This document shows positions 14,150-14,937 of a stretch of 14,937 nt of DNA, piece by piece. The DNA comes from an uncultured Bacilli bacterium (lineage in GTDB: Bacteria; Bacillota_I; Bacilli_A; RF39; UBA660). The position numbers and the translations under genes were made by a program. Each line of letters starts with the position of its first letter. Position 1 is the stretch's first letter. The notes below the pieces were generated by a model. It saw only the letters and a list, made by a program, of their open reading frames with translations. It did not search any database and was not told where the DNA came from. The stretch covers positions 1-14,937 of the forward strand of contig CAKOKF010000021.1 of the NCBI GenBank assembly GCA_934090775.1, in the 5' to 3' direction.

Positions 14150-14937
14150 TTAACTTAATTGAATGTTATTAGGATTAATATAATTATTTTCTTTATTTTC
14201 TAAATTAGAAAATGTATTATAACTGCCAATCATTGTTAATTCATAATCCTTAGTACTCGCATCAATAATATTAGTAAATTTATCAGTGATTGTATTTCCA
14301 TAGATTTTGATTACATTTTCTTTATTTCGGCTAATATAATATAAATTAGTTTGATTAATTGTGTAATTTTCTAAAATAGTATTTAATCTTATAATTTTAT
14401 TTAAATTATCCGCATTATCAATTATTAAGTTATATTTTTTTAAAATTAAGCTGATTTCATCAATAATAGCATTAGTTATACCACAATAATCTTCATTATC
14501 AATAATAAATAGAGCATAAGGATTATTCAAAGAATCTAGTTCGATATTATTTGAACATAATAATTTTAAGAGGCTTTCACTACCAATATATAGACTCAAT
14601 CTTTCCTTAATAGTAGCCATAATACCGCCTCTAGTGTCAATTGGTGCTAAAACTGTCCCCGAAAGGTAAGAATAAAGACTATTGGCAATAGATAAATTTT
14701 CTAAATAAGACTTTAATTTGTCAAAACTTTTTCTCTCATATTCCATCATTAAAACATAGATACTACCTAAATTGATTTCGCTCGCCTTGCCATTAGCAAA
14801 TAAGAGTAGAGTTAATCCTACTAAATAGTTAGTAGCTGAATTAATCCAAAAACTATCGCCTTGATATTCTTTACTTATTAAAATTTCTTGATAAATTGAA
14901 TTTAACATTCTAAGGCTAAGATCTTTTTTTCCTTCTT
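14150..14937 (-). CDS. VirD4/TraG-like coupling protein homologue, 5' end cut off by window
   Basis: The minus-strand frame stays open past its first ATG (14908) to the window edge, reading EGKKDLSLRMLNSIYQEIL, so the start is outside and about 262 residues are seen. It matches the C-terminal half of VirD4/TraG/TraD coupling ATPases of conjugative type IV secretion: a GDSFWINSATNYLVGLTLLL segment, then DTRGGIMATIKERLSLY, then ALFIIDNED, and LIIDNADNLNKI, which aligns with the family's ILDEFANLGKI Walker B. The Walker B glutamate is replaced by asparagine (D-N; N codon at 14414-14416), and the sensor strand reads YYISRN rather than a VLxxQS form. It ends soon after, without the usual C-terminal strands. 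Walker A, if any, is outside the window. It may be an inactive relative or relic. Confidence 0.68.
   Translation of the reverse strand, partial: EGKKDLSLRMLNSIYQEILISKEYQGDSFWINSATNYLVGLTLLLFANGKASEINLGSIYVLMMEYERKSFDKLKSYLENLSIANSLYSYLSGTVLAPIDTRGGIMATIKERLSLYIGSESLLKLLCSNNIELDSLNNPYALFIIDNEDYCGITNAIIDEISLILKKYNLIIDNADNLNKIIRLNTILENYTINQTNLYYISRNKENVIKIYGNTITDKFTNIIDASTKDYELTMIGSYNTFSNLENKENNYINPNNIQLS

Overview
The window is a very AT-rich bacterial chromosome segment with compact, mostly co-oriented housekeeping genes. Start sites have AAGGA/GGAGG-type ribosome binding sites, all tryptophans are TGG and TGA is a stop, so the code is standard. The gene set and order (holA, yqeG-yqeH, mutL-miaA, a T-box-controlled synthetase operon) point to a Gram-positive-type, Bacilli/Mycoplasmatota-like organism. 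An uncultured gut lineage such as RF39 or an Acholeplasma relative is a plausible guess. This placement is inferred from gene content and composition only.

Layout. 1-423: 3' end of a GNAT acetyltransferase. 424-782: a gene-poor stretch with short broken reading frames. 783-3085: an extended -10 promoter, holA (DNA polymerase III delta), a VanZ-like membrane protein with a large C-terminal domain, and an intrinsic terminator. 3098-4309: a promoter and an unrecognised HExxH metallopeptidase-like protein with a C-terminal membrane anchor. 4369-8679: a promoter, then yqeG, yqeH and mutL overlapping by 8 bases each, followed by miaA. 8844-11107: a small dNMP-kinase-like P-loop protein overlapping, by ATGA, an unusually short alanyl-tRNA synthetase. 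11108-14077: a consensus promoter, a T-box riboswitch, a short archaeal/eukaryotic-type aspartyl-tRNA synthetase and a normal asparaginyl-tRNA synthetase. 14081-14137: a bidirectional terminator. 14150-14937 (minus strand): the 3' part of a VirD4/TraG-like coupling-protein homologue, convergent with the rest and running off the window.

How it fits together. The plus-strand genes serve replication and repair (holA, mutL), ribosome assembly (yqeG/yqeH) and translation fidelity (miaA, alaS, aspS, asnS). The best-supported regulation is the T-box: its specifier loop and discriminator-contact base both fit uncharged tRNA-Asn, so asparagine charging should control aspS and asnS together. The less ordinary items are the minimal AlaRS, the Asn-type T-box in front of an archaeal-type AspRS with an unusual terminator layout, the tail-anchored putative metallopeptidase, and the VirD4-like protein whose Walker B glutamate is replaced. 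No CRISPR array, insertion sequence, rRNA or tRNA gene was found, and I see no clear multi-gene novel defence or metabolic system.
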